A stretch of 64,000 nt of DNA, taken from assembly GCA_943331295.2 (NCBI GenBank), contig CALQLA020000012.1, forward strand, positions 50,306 through 114,305, in the 5' to 3' direction. Under the pieces are notes generated by a model. It saw nothing but the letters and a program-made list of their open reading frames with translations. It did no database searches and was not told the DNA's origin. Positions 14,974 to 23,128 of the stretch are shown one piece after another. Source of the DNA: Bordetella parapertussis. Lineage in GTDB: Bacteria > Pseudomonadota > Gammaproteobacteria > Burkholderiales > Casimicrobiaceae. Both the position numbers and the translations under genes were made by a program. Each line of letters begins with the position of its first letter. Position 1 is the first letter of the stretch.

Positions 14974-17099
14974 TGCTGCTCCATCGGCGCCGGAAGGCCG
15001 GTCTTGTCATTCGCGGTCACGAGCAATGCGTCGAGGGCCACGCAGCGCTGCCCTTCACGCAACACGAGCAGCGGATTGATTTCGATCGAAACGCCCGCGC
15101 CTGCCGCCGTCGCGGTGGCTGCGAATTCGATGATGGCACAGCACAACGCCGCGCGATCGAGCGGCGGCCCGCCGCGAATGCCGGCGAGCAGGCGCGCGAT
15201 GCGCAGCTCGCCGATCATCGCCTCTGCGTCGTCGCGATCGAGCGGCGCTCGCCGCATCGCGACGTCGTCCATCGCCTCGGCGAGGATGCCGCCCGCGCCC
15301 AGCAGGATCATCGTGCCGAACACGGGATCGGCGACGCTGCCCAGAAGCATCTCGAGCCCGCCGGTGTATTGGCGAGCGACGAGGATGCCGTCGACGCGCG
15401 CCGCAGGTGCCTTGGCCGCGACGGACGCCGTGATCGCGTCCCAGGCGCGCGCGACGTCGGCTTCTCCCGCAAGCCCCAGCACGACGCCGCCGACTTCGGT
15501 CTTGTGCGCGATGTCGGGCGATGTCACTTTCATTACGACGGGGAATCCGATACAGCGCGCATAGGCGACAGCGGCATCGCGGCTGGTGGCGACGCGCTCT
15601 TCGGGAATCGCGATATGGGCGCTGGCGAGTGCGCGCTTCACCTCGCTCTCCCCACTGCTCGCGTGCAGTGGTGTCCCGGCCACGCTCGCTGCGGCCGGAG
15701 CACGCTCGCGTGCCTCGCGGATTGCCCGATGGGCGTGGGTCCAGCCAGCGAGCGCGCGCACGGCACGCGAGGGATCCTCGAACACCAGGAAGCCGGCGCC
15801 GCGTGCCGCAGCGGCGGCCGCGGGGTCGAAGAGGCTGCAGAAGACCAGCGGCGGGCCGTCGCTGCGCCGCAGCGGAGCCATCGCCTCGAGCAGCGGTGCG
15901 AACATGCGCGGCGACTGCCCGAAATACGCGAGGTACATCAGCACGGCGTCGTACCCGGCGCCCGCGACGACTTCGACGCTGCGCGTCCACAGGTCGAGGT
16001 CGTTCAAGACCTGCGCCGTGGTGTCGAGCGGGTTGCGTGCGGTGGCGTAGGGCAGCATGCCTTTGAGGCTCGCCTCGGCCTGCGCCGAAAGTGGCGCGAC
16101 GTCGAGCCCGTCGTCCGTCGCCGCGTCGGCAACCAGTGCCCCCGCGCCGCCCGAAATCGTCACCACACCCAGCCTGTTGCCCGCCGGCTCGGTTGCGTTC
16201 GCGCAGACATAGGCCACGTCGATCGCCTCGTCGAAGCTCGCCGCACGCCACGCGCCGTACTGCCGGAAGACGGCGTCGTAGATCCGGTCCTCGCCCGCGA
16301 GTGCGCCGGTGTGCGTCTTCGTCGCCTCGCCGCCGGCGGGGGTACGGCCTACCTTGAGCACGATCACCGGCTTGCCCGCAGCACGCGCGTTGGCGAGGGC
16401 TGCGGCGAAACGCCCGCCATCGCGGCAGGACTCGATGTAGGCGACGATCACCCGGGTCGCCGGATCGCGCACGAAGTGATCGATGCACTCCGCGACGTCG
16501 ACGTCGCATTCGTTGCCTGTCGATACGAGCGCGCGCAGCCCCAACCCGCGTCGCCGCGCGAGCATCAGGAGTTGCGACATGATCGCGCCGCTCTGGCTGG
16601 CGACGGCGACGACGCCGTCGGCGTGGTCGTCGAAACTCGCCGACTCCGAGAACGTGGCGAACATGCCGCTCGACGGCACCATGACGCCGAGGCAGTTCGG
16701 GCCGAGGAGACGCACGCCGCCCTCGCGCGCGGCGGCGGCCAGCCGGTCCTGCATTGCGCTGCCCTCGGCGCCGGATTCGCGGAAGCCGCTCGTAAAGATG
16801 ACCGCCGCCGGGCAGCACGCTGCCGCGCAGTCGCGAATCGCGTCGAGCGCGGCGGCGGCCGGCACGGCAACGATCGCGAGATCGGGCCGCTCGGGAAGCG
16901 CCGCCATGCTCGGGAAGGCCGGCAGGTCCTGGATCCGTCCGCGCGCGGGGTTCACCGGATAGAGCCGGCGCGCAGGATCTGCGCGCAGCCACCGCCGGGC
17001 GAGCGCTGCGAGCGGCCGGCCGCCGATGCGGGTCGCGTCGTTCGACGCCCCGATGATCGCCACGCGCGTCGGGGCGAAAAACGCGTTCAGCGGCTGAAT
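14970..17099 (-). CDS. ADP-forming acyl-CoA ligase (ACD family), probable ATT start
   Basis: About 709 residues: CoA-binding Rossmann domain (RVAIIGAS), succinyl-CoA-synthetase-like domain with the phosphorylated His263 (THTGALAG), and C-terminal ATP-grasp domain (residues about 480-700). It makes an acyl-CoA from acid, ATP and CoA, or runs in reverse to gain ATP. No ATG, GTG or TTG lies near the expected N-terminus. The frame is open to a GTG at 17210, but that lies upstream of the apparent promoter. AAGGGGA (17112-17106) sits six bases before ATT at 17099, where the family N-terminus begins. First gene of the operon with the two dehydrogenase subunits. Confidence 0.88.
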   Translation of the reverse strand: MQPLNAFFAPTRVAIIGASNDATRIGGRPLAALARRWLRADPARRLYPVNPARGRIQDLPAFPSMAALPERPDLAIVAVPAAAALDAIRDCAAACCPAAVIFTSGFRESGAEGSAMQDRLAAAAREGGVRLLGPNCLGVMVPSSGMFATFSESASFDDHADGVVAVASQSGAIMSQLLMLARRRGLGLRALVSTGNECDVDVAECIDHFVRDPATRVIVAYIESCRDGGRFAAALANARAAGKPVIVLKVGRTPAGGEATKTHTGALAGEDRIYDAVFRQYGAWRAASFDEAIDVAYVCANATEPAGNRLGVVTISGGAGALVADAATDDGLDVAPLSAQAEASLKGMLPYATARNPLDTTAQVLNDLDLWTRSVEVVAGAGYDAVLMYLAYFGQSPRMFAPLLEAMAPLRRSDGPPLVFCSLFDPAAAAAARGAGFLVFEDPSRAVRALAGWTHAHRAIREARERAPAAASVAGTPLHASSGESEVKRALASAHIAIPEERVATSRDAAVAYARCIGFPVVMKVTSPDIAHKTEVGGVVLGLAGEADVARAWDAITASVAAKAPAARVDGILVARQYTGGLEMLLGSVADPVFGTMILLGAGGILAEAMDDVAMRRAPLDRDDAEAMIGELRIARLLAGIRGGPPLDRAALCCAIIEFAATATAAGAGVSIEINPLLVLREGQRCVALDALLVTANDKTGLPAPMEQQ

Positions 17100-17115
17100 G
17101 GCAAATCCCCTTGGT

Positions 17116-17157
17116 TTCTGGTATGGGAAATGTATTACGATATTTCGAATATGTCGA
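17116..17157 (-). promoter_or_regulatory. Promoter and IclR-type operator of the ligase-dehydrogenase operon
   Basis: On the minus strand TCGACA (17157-17152), 17 bases, TACATT (17134-17129), then TTCCCATACCAGAA (17129-17116). A second related site, TTCGAAATATCGTA (about 17148-17135), lies in the spacer. Transcription would start near 17122, leaving about 23 bases of leader before the ATT codon. Confidence 0.6.
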
Positions 17158-17218
17158 GGCTCTGCGGGCGGCGAACCCGCGACCGTACGTCCGCGCAAGG
17201 CTGGCACCACATCCCGGA

Positions 17219-17266
17219 TTGACTTGCTCTGGTTCGATATTTAGAATCATTCTTCACAATAGCGAA
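17219..17266 (+). promoter_or_regulatory. Promoter and IclR-type operator of the mutase operon
   Basis: TTGACT (17219-17224), 17 bases, TAGAAT (17242-17247), then TTCACAATAGCGAA (17253-17266). It drives the plus-strand operon from the crotonase at 17309, probably through the aldehyde dehydrogenase. Confidence 0.68.
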
Positions 17267-17308
17267 ATAGAAGCTGCCCTCGGGGCACACCGCCGGCAAC
17301 CCGTAAAG

Positions 17309-18082
17309 ATGCAATCTTCCGTCAAAGCCGAGGTTTCGCGCGGCGTCCTCACGGTCACGATCGACCGCGCAGAGAAGCGCAATGCGCTCAGCCGCGCCAT
17401 CCTTGCCGCGCTACGCGAGACGTTCGCGCGGCACGCCGACGACCCTGCGCTGGCGGTAGCGGTGCTCAAGGGCGCGGGGGACCGCAGCTTCGCCGCCGGC
17501 GGCGCCCGGAAAGAACTCGCGTCCGTGCGCACGGCGGAAGATGCAATGGAGTTCTCGACGTCGGCACACGCGGCACTGAATGCCATCCGGCGCTTTCCTC
17601 TCCCGGTCATCGCGGCGTTGAACGGCGACGCGCTGGGCGGCGGCGCCGAGCTCGCGATGGCCTGCGACATCCGCATCGCATCGCAGACCGCCCGGATCGG
17701 CTTCCTGCAGTCGAAGCTCAACATTGCCTCCGCGTGGGGCGGCGGAACGGATCTCATCGCGGCGATCGGCATCGCGCGCGCTCTCGAGCTGCTGTGCACG
17801 GCGCGCGTTCTCGGGCCAGGCGAGGCAGAGGCGTTCGGGCTCGTGAGTGCCAGGGCCGAGGCGGACGAATCCTTCGATGCTTTCGCTGCGCGCTTCGTCG
17901 CGCCCTACGCCTCGCAACGGCCGCTCGTGATGCGCGCGTTCAAGGCGCTCGGGGTGGCGCACCGCAGCGGCCACTCCGCGGAGGCGCGCGCGGCGAGCGA
18001 AAGCGCGCATTTCGTCCCGACGTGGACGAGCGAGGACCACTGGCGCGCGGCCGAGCGCGCGCTCGACCGGACGCAACGTTGA
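17309..18082 (+). CDS. Crotonase-superfamily protein (enoyl-CoA hydratase or decarboxylase-like)
   Basis: A 257-residue crotonase fold with the oxyanion-hole segments and NGDALGGGAELAMACDIR. The first catalytic Glu position is retained, but the second (PE in hydratases) reads SK within FLQSKLNIASAWGGGT, so simple enoyl-CoA hydration is doubtful. The WGGG stretch recalls both ordinary family members and ethyl/methylmalonyl-CoA decarboxylases. It is the first gene of the mutase operon, 13 bases before the mutase large subunit. The start at 17309 fits the family and lies below the promoter; its ribosome site is weak. Isomerase or decarboxylase acting with the mutase are both possible. Confidence 0.83.
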   Translation: MQSSVKAEVSRGVLTVTIDRAEKRNALSRAILAALRETFARHADDPALAVAVLKGAGDRSFAAGGARKELASVRTAEDAMEFSTSAHAALNAIRRFPLPVIAALNGDALGGGAELAMACDIRIASQTARIGFLQSKLNIASAWGGGTDLIAAIGIARALELLCTARVLGPGEAEAFGLVSARAEADESFDAFAARFVAPYASQRPLVMRAFKALGVAHRSGHSAEARAASESAHFVPTWTSEDHWRAAERALDRTQR

Positions 18083-18095
18083 TGAGGAATCCTCG

Positions 18096-19730
18096 GTGAG
18101 TCCTGACCCGGCTGCAAGGCCCGGCGCTGCTGCATCCGATTCGGAGCTGCTGCCGACGACGACAACGCCGTCCGGCATTGCGCTTCCCGTCGTCGCCACG
18201 GCCGCCATGCACGGGGCACCGGGCGACGAGATGCCCGGCGAGTACCCGTTCACGCGCGGCATCTTCGCCGACGGCTTCCGCGCCCGCCTCTGGACGATGC
18301 GGCAGTACTCCGGCTTCTCGACCGCCGAGGAATCGAACCGGCGTTACAAGTTCCTGCTCGAGCAGGGCCAGACCGGGCTCTCCGTCGCCCTCGACCTGCC
18401 GACGCAATGCGGCTACGACCCGGTCGATCCGATGGCCCGGCCCGAGATCGGCAAGGTCGGGGTGTCGCTGTCGAACCTCGCGGAGATGGAAGCACTGTTC
18501 GACGGCATCGATCTCGGCTGCGTGTCGACGTCGTTCACGATCAACGGCACAGCGGCGATCATCCTCGCGATGTACATCGCTTGCGCCGACAAGCAGGGCG
18601 TGCCGCGCGCGAAGCTCACCGGCACCATCCAGAACGACATCCTGAAGGAGTACGTCGCGCGCGGGACGTGGATCTTCCCGGTTCGGCCGTCGATGCGGCT
18701 CATCTCCGATTCGATCCTCTACGCCAACGACGTCGCACCGCGATTCAACCCGATCTCGATCGCGGGCGCGCACGTACGCGATGCGGGCTGCACCGCGGTG
18801 GAGGAGATCGCCTACACGCTGGCGAACGGGCTTGCCTACGTGGACGAGCTCGTCGCGCGGGGCGGCGACATACTGAAGTTCGCCAGGCGGCTGAGCTTCT
18901 TCTTCTACGTGCACATGGACTTCTTCGAAGAGGTCTGCAAGCTGCGCGCGGCGCGCCGCCTGTGGGCGAAGCTCCTGCGCGAGCGCTATGGCGTAACCGA
19001 TCCCAAGGCGCTCCTCTTCCGCTTCGGCGTCGTGTGCGGCGGCTCGTCGCTGACCGCGGCGCAGCCGTTCAACAATGTCGTGCGCGTCGCCATCGAAACG
19101 ATGGCCGCGGTAATGGGCGGCGCGCAGTCGATCTTCACCGCCGCCTACGACGAGGCCACGCAGATCCCGACCGAATTCTCAGCCGAGCTGGCGCTGCGCA
19201 CGCAGCAAGTCGTCGCCTACGAAAGCGGCATCGGCGCCTCGGTCGACCCGCTCGGCGGCAGCCACCTGGTCGAGTACCTGACGGACCGCATGGAGGCCGA
19301 AATGGTTCGTGTCATGGGGGAGATCGACGACTACGGCGGTGTGGTCAAGGCGATCGAGGACGGCTGGCTGCAGGCGCGGCTCGCCGGGCGCGCGTTCGAG
19401 CGCAAGCAGAAGGTCGACGACCGCAGCACGGTCGTCGTGGGCGTGAACGCGTTTCGCAAGGCCCCCGACGCGGACTCGGCGGGCGAAATCTTCAAGCTCG
19501 ATCCGCGCACCGCCGAGCGGGTCATCGAGCGCTTCGAGGCGGTGCGGCAACGTCGCGATCCAGCAGTGGTCGCGACCGCGCTGACGCGCCTCGAAGCCGT
19601 GGCGCGCGATGACCGCGAGAACATGATGCCAACGCTCGTCGAATGCTGCCACGCCTACGCGACCGTCGGGGAGATGACCGACGTGCTGAAGCGTTTCTGG
19701 GGCGAGTTCCAGGAGCCGATCCGCCTATGA
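18096..19730 (+). CDS. Coenzyme B12-dependent acyl-CoA mutase, large subunit
   Basis: A 544-residue TIM-barrel subunit of the methylmalonyl-CoA mutase family, without the B12 domain. Compared by eye with methylmalonyl-CoA mutase: Tyr71 matches Tyr89, Arg189 matches Arg207 (KEYVARGT) and His226 matches His244, so recognition of a carboxylate on the acyl chain seems kept. The normally conserved Tyr before that His is Ala225 (IAGAHVRDAG), which may enlarge the pocket. Isobutyryl-, 2-hydroxyisobutyryl- and pivalyl-type enzymes lack the Tyr/Arg pair. GTG start at 18096 with GAGGA upstream. It overlaps the small subunit by four bases. Its exact substrate is unknown. Confidence 0.9.
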   Translation: MSPDPAARPGAAASDSELLPTTTTPSGIALPVVATAAMHGAPGDEMPGEYPFTRGIFADGFRARLWTMRQYSGFSTAEESNRRYKFLLEQGQTGLSVALDLPTQCGYDPVDPMARPEIGKVGVSLSNLAEMEALFDGIDLGCVSTSFTINGTAAIILAMYIACADKQGVPRAKLTGTIQNDILKEYVARGTWIFPVRPSMRLISDSILYANDVAPRFNPISIAGAHVRDAGCTAVEEIAYTLANGLAYVDELVARGGDILKFARRLSFFFYVHMDFFEEVCKLRAARRLWAKLLRERYGVTDPKALLFRFGVVCGGSSLTAAQPFNNVVRVAIETMAAVMGGAQSIFTAAYDEATQIPTEFSAELALRTQQVVAYESGIGASVDPLGGSHLVEYLTDRMEAEMVRVMGEIDDYGGVVKAIEDGWLQARLAGRAFERKQKVDDRSTVVVGVNAFRKAPDADSAGEIFKLDPRTAERVIERFEAVRQRRDPAVVATALTRLEAVARDDRENMMPTLVECCHAYATVGEMTDVLKRFWGEFQEPIRL

Positions 19731-20140
19731 TCGATGTGGCCGCACGACCCCTCGCGGGGAAGCGAATCCTCGTCGCCAAGCCCGGCCTTGACGGCCACGA
19801 CATCGGCGCGAAGATCGTGGCGCTGGCATTGCGCGATGCGGGCGCCGAGGTGATCTACACGGGCCTGCGCAAGACGCCGCAGTTCATCGCGCGGATCGCG
19901 ATCGACGAGGACGTCGACGCCGTAGGCCTGAGCGTGCTCTCCGGCAGCCATCACGAGTTGCTCGAGCAGACGCTCGATGCGCTGCGCAGCCTCGGCGGTG
20001 CGGACATCCCGGTGTTCGTGGGCGGGACCATTCCCCCCGCCGAGCAGCAGGCGCTGTTCGACCTCGGTGCGCGCCGCATCTTCACCAGCGACATGCCGCT
20101 CGCCGAAGTCGTCGCGTCGATCGCCGAGGCGCTTGCGTGA
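19727..20140 (+). CDS. Coenzyme B12-dependent acyl-CoA mutase, small (cobalamin-binding) subunit
   Basis: A 137-residue flavodoxin-like B12-binding subunit. DGHDIG at 22-27 provides His24, the lower axial cobalt ligand; LSVLSGSH and FVGGTIP form the nucleotide-tail pocket. Length matches small subunits of split mutases. ATGA overlap with the large subunit and GTGA overlap with the following CoA-transferase indicate coupled translation. Confidence 0.93.
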   Translation: MIDVAARPLAGKRILVAKPGLDGHDIGAKIVALALRDAGAEVIYTGLRKTPQFIARIAIDEDVDAVGLSVLSGSHHELLEQTLDALRSLGGADIPVFVGGTIPPAEQQALFDLGARRIFTSDMPLAEVVASIAEALA

Positions 20141-21264
20141 GCGGTCCGCTCTCCGCGATCCGCGTCCTCGAAGTCGGGCACATGCTGGCCGGGCCCTACT
20201 GCGGCCTGCTGCTCGCCGATCTGGGCGCGGAGGTGACGAAGATCGAGCCTGCCGAGGGCGACATCGCGCGCCGCCTGGGGGGTCACGTCATCGGCGCGCA
20301 CAACTCTTATTTCGCGAGCCTCAATCGCAACAAGCGCAGCGTCGTCCTCGACCTCGCGTCGGCGGACGGCCAGGGCGCACTGCGCCTCCTCGCGCGCGAC
20401 GCGCATGCGCTCGTCACCAACATGCGGCCCTCGGTCATCCGCAAGCTCGGCCTCACCTATGCGGCGCTCGGCGAGGTCAACCCGAAGCTCGTCTGCGTGG
20501 CACTCACCGGCTTCGGCATGGAAAGCCCCTATTCGGACCGGCCGGCCTACGACTACGTTATCCAGGCGATGACCGGCATGATGACGATGACCGGCGAGCC
20601 GGACGGCCCGCCCGCGAAGACGGGCTATTCGGCAGTGGACAATTCGGCGGGGATCATGGCCGCCCTGGGGCTCGTCGCGAAGATCGTAGAAGGGCACGGC
20701 GGCCAGGTCGACATCGCGATGTACGACGTCATGCTCTCGCAGATGAACTATCTCGCCAGCGCCTGGCTCAATGCCGGCGACCCGGCGCGGCGGATGGCGG
20801 CTTCGGCCCACCCGTTCATCGTGCCGGCGCAGGTATTTGCGACCGCCGAAGGCTGGCTGGTGCTGTTCATCACGCACGACGAGTTCTGGGCCCGCTTCTG
20901 CCGCGAGATGGATCGCCCGGAATGGACCACCGATCCGCGCTTCGCCACGATGGATGCGCGGCGGCTCAATCGCGAGGTCGTGATCGCGGAGATCGGCGCT
21001 CTCCTCGCCGCGCGCCCCGCGGCCGAATGGGTGCGCCGGTTCGTGCCGCTCGGCATCGTCGCTTCGGGGATCGAGACGCTCGAGCAGGCGCTCGCGAGCG
21101 AACAGGTGGCCGCGCGCCGCATGGTCGTCGACATCGCCACACCGGAGGGGAGCATCCGCGCGATCGGCAACCCGATCCGCTTCGAAGGACAGGAGACGCA
21201 GTACCGTGCGCCGCCGCTCCTGGGCGAGCACGGCTCTGTCGGCACGCTGCGCGCCAAGGAATGA
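20137..21264 (+). CDS. Type III CoA-transferase (CaiB/BaiF family)
   Basis: A 375-residue family III CoA-transferase (N-terminal IRVLEVGHMLAGPYCG). Asp197 in VDIAMYD corresponds to the aspartate that forms the acyl anhydride. It moves CoA between two carboxylic acids, so in this place it may activate the acid that the mutase then rearranges, with a dicarboxyl-CoA as donor. GTG start at 20137 overlaps the mutase small subunit; its stop overlaps the MeaB-like start (ATGA). Such interlocking with mutase genes suggests a dedicated role. Confidence 0.9.
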   Translation: MSGPLSAIRVLEVGHMLAGPYCGLLLADLGAEVTKIEPAEGDIARRLGGHVIGAHNSYFASLNRNKRSVVLDLASADGQGALRLLARDAHALVTNMRPSVIRKLGLTYAALGEVNPKLVCVALTGFGMESPYSDRPAYDYVIQAMTGMMTMTGEPDGPPAKTGYSAVDNSAGIMAALGLVAKIVEGHGGQVDIAMYDVMLSQMNYLASAWLNAGDPARRMAASAHPFIVPAQVFATAEGWLVLFITHDEFWARFCREMDRPEWTTDPRFATMDARRLNREVVIAEIGALLAARPAAEWVRRFVPLGIVASGIETLEQALASEQVAARRMVVDIATPEGSIRAIGNPIRFEGQETQYRAPPLLGEHGSVGTLRAKE

Positions 21265-22154
21265 CCTCCGACCCGTTCGACCGCCGCCGTCTCGCGCAAA
21301 AGCTCTCGCAGGTTGCGGACACGACGGTTGCGCAGGCGCTCGCCTCGGCGGCGGTACCGCAGGGCACGCCGGCGCGACGCATCGCGCTGACCGGGCCGCC
21401 GGGGGTCGGCAAGAGCACGCTTGCGGGCGCGCTCGCCGGCGAGCGGCTGCGGCATCCGGGCCGCATCGGCATTCTGGCGATCGATCCGTCGAGCCCGCTC
21501 ACCGGCGGTGCGATCCTCGGCGACCGGATCCGGATGGATGCGCTGGCCGAGGAACCGCGCATCTACATACGCTCGATCGCGAGCCGGAGCGCCGCGAGCG
21601 GTCTTGCCGACAACCTGCCCGAGTTGCTCGCCGCGTTCGACGCGGCGGGGTTTGCCGAAACGATCGTGGAGACCGTCGGCGTCGGACAGGCCGAGCACGA
21701 AATCCGCCATCTCGTCGATACCACCGTGCTGGTGCTGATGCCCGGCGCGGGCGACCAGGTGCAGTTGATGAAGAGCGGCATCATCGAGACGGCCGACATC
21801 TATGTCGTCAACAAGGCGGACATGGACGGCGCTGAGCGTGTCGCTGCCGAACTGCGCACGATCGCCAAGCTCTGCGCAGCCCGCCAGCAGGGTTGGGAGA
21901 GCCCGGTGATCCTCGCCAGTGCGGCGCAGAGCCGCGGTATTGTCGAGCTCTCCGGCGCGATCGACGCGCACATGGGCTGGCAGTCGCAGCGCACGACGAC
22001 AACCGAGCGCAAAGTGGCAAGGCGCGCCTGTCATGTCCGGATGCTGATCGAATGCCGAGTACGCGAAGTCGTCGCGGGAATGACGGCCACTGAATTGAGC
22101 GCGCCGATCGCGGATGTCTACGCGCAGGTCGTCGCGCGCCTGCCGGGAACCTGA
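21261..22154 (+). CDS. MeaB/ArgK-like G-protein chaperone of the mutase
   Basis: A 297-residue P-loop GTPase: Walker A GPPGVGKST at 45-53, VETVGVGQAE (G3 region) and NKAD (G4). MeaB proteins guard B12 acyl-CoA mutases and gate cofactor loading, and the gene overlaps the preceding CoA-transferase by four bases. It is somewhat shorter than the usual 320-330 residues, mainly at the N-terminus. Presence of a dedicated chaperone supports an active B12 mutase. Confidence 0.92.
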   Translation: MTSDPFDRRRLAQKLSQVADTTVAQALASAAVPQGTPARRIALTGPPGVGKSTLAGALAGERLRHPGRIGILAIDPSSPLTGGAILGDRIRMDALAEEPRIYIRSIASRSAASGLADNLPELLAAFDAAGFAETIVETVGVGQAEHEIRHLVDTTVLVLMPGAGDQVQLMKSGIIETADIYVVNKADMDGAERVAAELRTIAKLCAARQQGWESPVILASAAQSRGIVELSGAIDAHMGWQSQRTTTTERKVARRACHVRMLIECRVREVVAGMTATELSAPIADVYAQVVARLPGT

Positions 22155-22184
22155 ACGATCAATCGTCGAGGAAGGGGTTCAAGC

Positions 22185-23096
22185 ATGGGATGTCTCGAAG
22201 GGAAATCAGTCGTCGTCACGGGCGCCGGGCGTGGGATAGGCCGCGACATTGCGCTGCTCGCGGCGGCGGAAGGTGCGCTGGTCGTCGTCAACGACGTCGG
22301 AGCCTCGGTCGAAGGCGAGGGCAGCGACGTCGGGCCGGCGCAATCGGTCGTGAACGAGATCGAGTCCGCGGGCGGGCGCGCGACCGCGAACACCGACAGC
22401 GTCGCCGATGCGGCGGGCGCGGAGCGCATCGTCGGCGCCGCAATTGCAGCGTTCGGCCAGATCGACGGCGTGGTCAACAACGCCGGCATCCTGCGCGACC
22501 GCATCTTCCACAAGATGACGCAGGAAGACTGGAAGGCGGTGATCGACGTCCACCTGATGGGCTCGTTCAACGTCGCGCGGGCGGCCGCCGAGCACTTCAA
22601 GCGGCAGGCATCGGGCAGCTACGTCCACTTCACGTCGATGAGCGGGCTCGTTGGCAATCTCGGCCAGGCGAACTATTCGGCGGCCAAGATGGGCGTCGTC
22701 GGGCTGTCGAAGTCGATCGCGCTCGACATGGAGCGCTTCGGGGTGCGCTCGAACTGCGTGTGCCCGTTCGCGTGGAGCCGGATGATCGGCAACATCCGGG
22801 TGGACTCCGACGAGCAGAAGGAGCGCGTCGACCGGTTGAAGTCGATGGGCTCGGAAAAGATCGCGCCGATGGTCGTCTTTCTGCTGAGCGGCCTTGCGCG
22901 CGAGGTGACCGGGCAGGTGTTCGCCGTACGCAAGAACGAATTGTTCCTGATGAGCCAGCCACGGCCGCTGCGCAGCCTGCAGCGCGATGCCGGATGGACG
23001 CCGCAGGCGATCGCCGACCATGCGCTGCCCGCGCTGCGGGCCTCGTTCTACGCGCTCGACAAGTCGGCCGATGTCTTCTGCTGGGATCCGGTCTGA
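22185..23096 (+). CDS. SDR-family 3-hydroxyacyl-CoA dehydrogenase (MFE-2-like)
   Basis: A 303-residue SDR resembling the dehydrogenase domain of peroxisomal multifunctional enzyme 2: TGAGRGIGRD, VVVNDVGASVEGEG, NNAGILRDRIF, then Ser...NYSAAK with canonical Tyr and Lys. It probably oxidises a 3-hydroxyacyl-CoA with NAD. AGGAAGGGG lies before the ATG, 30 bases after the MeaB-like gene, in the mutase operon. A C-terminal tail beyond residue 250 is longer than in FabG and typical of this subgroup. Confidence 0.9.
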   Translation: MGCLEGKSVVVTGAGRGIGRDIALLAAAEGALVVVNDVGASVEGEGSDVGPAQSVVNEIESAGGRATANTDSVADAAGAERIVGAAIAAFGQIDGVVNNAGILRDRIFHKMTQEDWKAVIDVHLMGSFNVARAAAEHFKRQASGSYVHFTSMSGLVGNLGQANYSAAKMGVVGLSKSIALDMERFGVRSNCVCPFAWSRMIGNIRVDSDEQKERVDRLKSMGSEKIAPMVVFLLSGLAREVTGQVFAVRKNELFLMSQPRPLRSLQRDAGWTPQAIADHALPALRASFYALDKSADVFCWDPV

Positions 23097-23128
23097 CAAC
23101 GAGATAGAGAAAACGGAGGAGGCAGCGA

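Noticed and set aside
17219..18096. A cobalamin riboswitch in front of the B12 mutase operon
   Set aside because: The leader is only about 55 bases and shows no B12-box; the IclR-type promoter explains the region.
18096..20140. 2-Hydroxyisobutyryl-CoA or isobutyryl-CoA mutase
   Set aside because: Those enzymes lack the Tyr/Arg pair (here Tyr71 and Arg189), and the hydroxyisobutyryl type has Asp where this protein has Ala98.
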